Positions 4,530 through 6,224 of a stretch of DNA of 6,224 bases are shown piece after piece. Position numbers and translations under genes: made by a program. How positions within the stretch are numbered: position 1 is the first letter of the stretch; each line of letters begins with the position of its first letter. The notes beneath the pieces are model-generated. The model worked only from the letters and a program-made list of their open reading frames with translations, was not told where the DNA came from and searched no databases. The stretch spans positions 1-6,224 of the forward strand of contig JAITMH010000058.1 of the NCBI GenBank assembly GCA_031277445.1, written 5' to 3'. The DNA comes from Burkholderiales bacterium (lineage in GTDB: Bacteria > Pseudomonadota > Gammaproteobacteria > Burkholderiales > Casimicrobiaceae).

Positions 4530-6224
4530 GGAACCCGCCATCGTCTTGTCCTCCGGCGCCGCCGCTTCTGCCGACATGGAGACGCTGGTCGCGCACACCA
4601 TTCTGCAAGGCTTCGACGCTCAATACGGTCGCTTCCTCGAAATCACCGCAGGCGCCCAGCAACGTTTCGAGAACGCCGACTGGAACGCCGTGCAAGCCGC
4701 GATGAAACACCGGATTCATTTGTACGATCACCATGTCGGCCTGTCGGTTGAACTGATCCGGCGGATGGCCGGTGACTCGTGTTTCAACGCCGGTTTCCTG
4801 TCGCGTGTTAAAGACCACTACACTTCATTGCTGCCGAACTACCCGCGCTTCGAAATCGCCGAGAGTTTTTTCAATTCGGTTTATTGCCGGTTGTTTAAAC
4901 ACCGCGATCTGGAGCCGGACAAAATGTTCGTGTTCAGCTCACAACCCGAACACCGACGCCGCGATCTGCCGCGACCGATAGCGCTTAATTTTCCGCTGGC
5001 GACCGGCGTTGAAGACCGGTTGCGGGTGATTCTGCGCAACTCCCCGCTGCGGCAACCCTGGGAAGATTTGCCACGCGATATCGCCGACATTGCCGACACG
5101 CTTGAGCGCCGCTTTGGTCAGGACGCGTTGAAAAACGGCGTTCTCGAAATTTATAACGAAATGTTTTACCGCAACAAATCCGCCTGGATTGTCGGCAAAC
5201 TGCGGCTTCCCGACGGTATGCACCCTTTTCTGCTGCCGATTTGTCGCACCGATTCCGGCGAAATCTTTATTGATGCCTGCCTCACCGAATTCAGCGACGC
5301 CAGCATCGTCTTCGGTTTCAACCGCGCCTATTTCATGGTGTACGCGCCGCTGCCTGCCGCCACCGTCGAATGGTTGCGCGAACTTCTTCCGCACAAAACC
5401 ACCGCCGAACTGTACACCGCCATCGGTTGCCAGAAACACGGCAAGACCGAGTATTACCGCGAATACCTGCGCCATCTGGAACAAACGAAAGACCAGTTCA
5501 TCATCGCTCCGGGAACACGCGGAATGGTGATGCTGGTGTTCACCTTGCCCTCGTACGATGTCGTGTTCAAAGTCATCAAAGACCGCTTTGCGCCACAAAA
5601 AAGCGTCGATGCCGAGCGTGTGCGCGAATGCTACAAACTCGTCAAAGAACACGACCGCGTTGGTCGCATGGCCGACACCCAGGAATACGAAAACTTCGCC
5701 ATCGAAAAACACCGGATCAGCGATGAGTTGATGGCCGAACTGCAACGCGAAATACCGGAAAAACTCGACGATCTGGGTGACCGCATTTCCATCCGTCACC
5801 TTTATATCGAACAGCGGATGATCCCGCTCAACCTTTACCTCGATCAGGTCGATGAAGCCGCACGTTTTGAAATCATCGACGACTACGGCATCGCCATTCG
5901 CCAACTGGCGACCGCCAACATTTTCCCGGGCGACATGCTGCTCAAAAATTTCGGCGTGACCAAAAACAACCGCGTCGTGTTCTACGATTACGACGAGATT
6001 CGCTACATGACCGAAATGAGCTTCCGCGCCATTCCGCCGCCGCGTTATCCCGAAGATGAAATGGCGGGCGAACCCTGGTACAGCGTTGCCGAAAACGACG
6101 TGTTCCCTGAGGAGTTCCGGCAATTTCTTTTCAGCGACGCCTCACTGCGGCAAGCGTTTGAACGCCACCATGAAGATATTTTCCGGCATGAATACTGGAA
6201 ACATCTACAACAACGCATTCGTGA
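4528..6224 (+). CDS. aceK: Isocitrate dehydrogenase kinase/phosphatase, 3' partial
   Basis: This bifunctional enzyme phosphorylates and dephosphorylates isocitrate dehydrogenase, setting flux between the TCA cycle and the glyoxylate bypass. The frame is open for 565 codons to the window edge; E. coli AceK has 578 residues, and comparison with its C-terminus suggests some 25 are cut off here. Family landmarks are intact: APGTRGMVM (327-335, nucleotide loop), K348 in [12 protein letters not shown]383 in [11 protein letters not shown] (linked to phosphatase activity), D469 in [14 protein letters not shown], and D487/D489 in FYDYDE. The N-terminal regulatory half ([33 protein letters not shown]) also matches. 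The start is uncertain: ATG 4528 lies in a repeat and lacks a ribosome site; ATG 4576 gives [14 protein letters not shown], nearer the E. coli N-terminus but also without one. An in-frame stop at 4510 rules out a longer form. Weak initiation fits the low AceK levels known from E. coli. Confidence 0.95.
   Translation, partial: MEPAIVLSSGAAASADMETLVAHTILQGFDAQYGRFLEITAGAQQRFENADWNAVQAAMKHRIHLYDHHVGLSVELIRRMAGDSCFNAGFLSRVKDHYTSLLPNYPRFEIAESFFNSVYCRLFKHRDLEPDKMFVFSSQPEHRRRDLPRPIALNFPLATGVEDRLRVILRNSPLRQPWEDLPRDIADIADTLERRFGQDALKNGVLEIYNEMFYRNKSAWIVGKLRLPDGMHPFLLPICRTDSGEIFIDACLTEFSDASIVFGFNRAYFMVYAPLPAATVEWLRELLPHKTTAELYTAIGCQKHGKTEYYREYLRHLEQTKDQFIIAPGTRGMVMLVFTLPSYDVVFKVIKDRFAPQKSVDAERVRECYKLVKEHDRVGRMADTQEYENFAIEKHRISDELMAELQREIPEKLDDLGDRISIRHLYIEQRMIPLNLYLDQVDEAARFEIIDDYGIAIRQLATANIFPGDMLLKNFGVTKNNRVVFYDYDEIRYMTEMSFRAIPPPRYPEDEMAGEPWYSVAENDVFPEEFRQFLFSDASLRQAFERHHEDIFRHEYWKHLQQRIR

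Noticed and set aside
4939..6123. A 394-codon minus-strand frame, with similar long ones at 2984-4177 and 1206-2177
   Set aside because: These lie antisense to aceK, aceA and aceB. Their length follows from the codon bias of the sense genes, and their translations resemble no family.

Overview
The window is a chromosomal segment from a proteobacterium. It is most likely an environmental gammaproteobacterium, because the three large genes form aceB-aceA-aceK in the enterobacterial order and the proteins closely resemble my memory of the Escherichia coli ones. Genus cannot be told from the sequence. The intergenic DNA is packed with short palindromic repeat modules of a kind seen in many environmental beta- and gammaproteobacteria, so a betaproteobacterium is not excluded.

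Layout. Positions 1-339 hold no convincing gene. They contain a terminator-like palindrome (83-110) and a mosaic of repeat modules. Positions 340-639 (minus strand) encode a 99-residue stand-alone lipoyl-domain protein with an unusual cysteine-rich loop. Positions 640-1076 are a second repeat mosaic in which several left-hand modules recur, in the same order, on the opposite strand. Positions 1077-1313 are the leader of aceB. aceB (malate synthase A) is at 1314-2909, aceA (isocitrate lyase) at 2978-4285, and aceK (isocitrate dehydrogenase kinase/phosphatase) runs from 4528 off the right edge, probably lacking only its last few dozen codons. The 242-base aceA-aceK gap is again largely repeat modules, which run up to and into the aceK start codon.

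How the genes work together. Isocitrate lyase splits isocitrate into glyoxylate and succinate. Malate synthase condenses glyoxylate with acetyl-CoA to give malate. Together they bypass the two CO2-releasing steps of the TCA cycle, allowing growth on acetate or fatty acids. AceK controls the branch point by phosphorylating (inactivating) and dephosphorylating isocitrate dehydrogenase, which competes for isocitrate. The lipoyl protein is divergent from the operon and has no visible partner here; any link to the bypass is speculation.

The most interesting material is not the operon itself. It is (i) the orphan lipoyl protein with a C-x3-C-x2-C insertion in the loop expected to lie next to the lipoyl-lysine, and (ii) the repeat mosaics, which share a module order in three places, flank the lipoyl gene as inverted copies, and form the leader of aceK.
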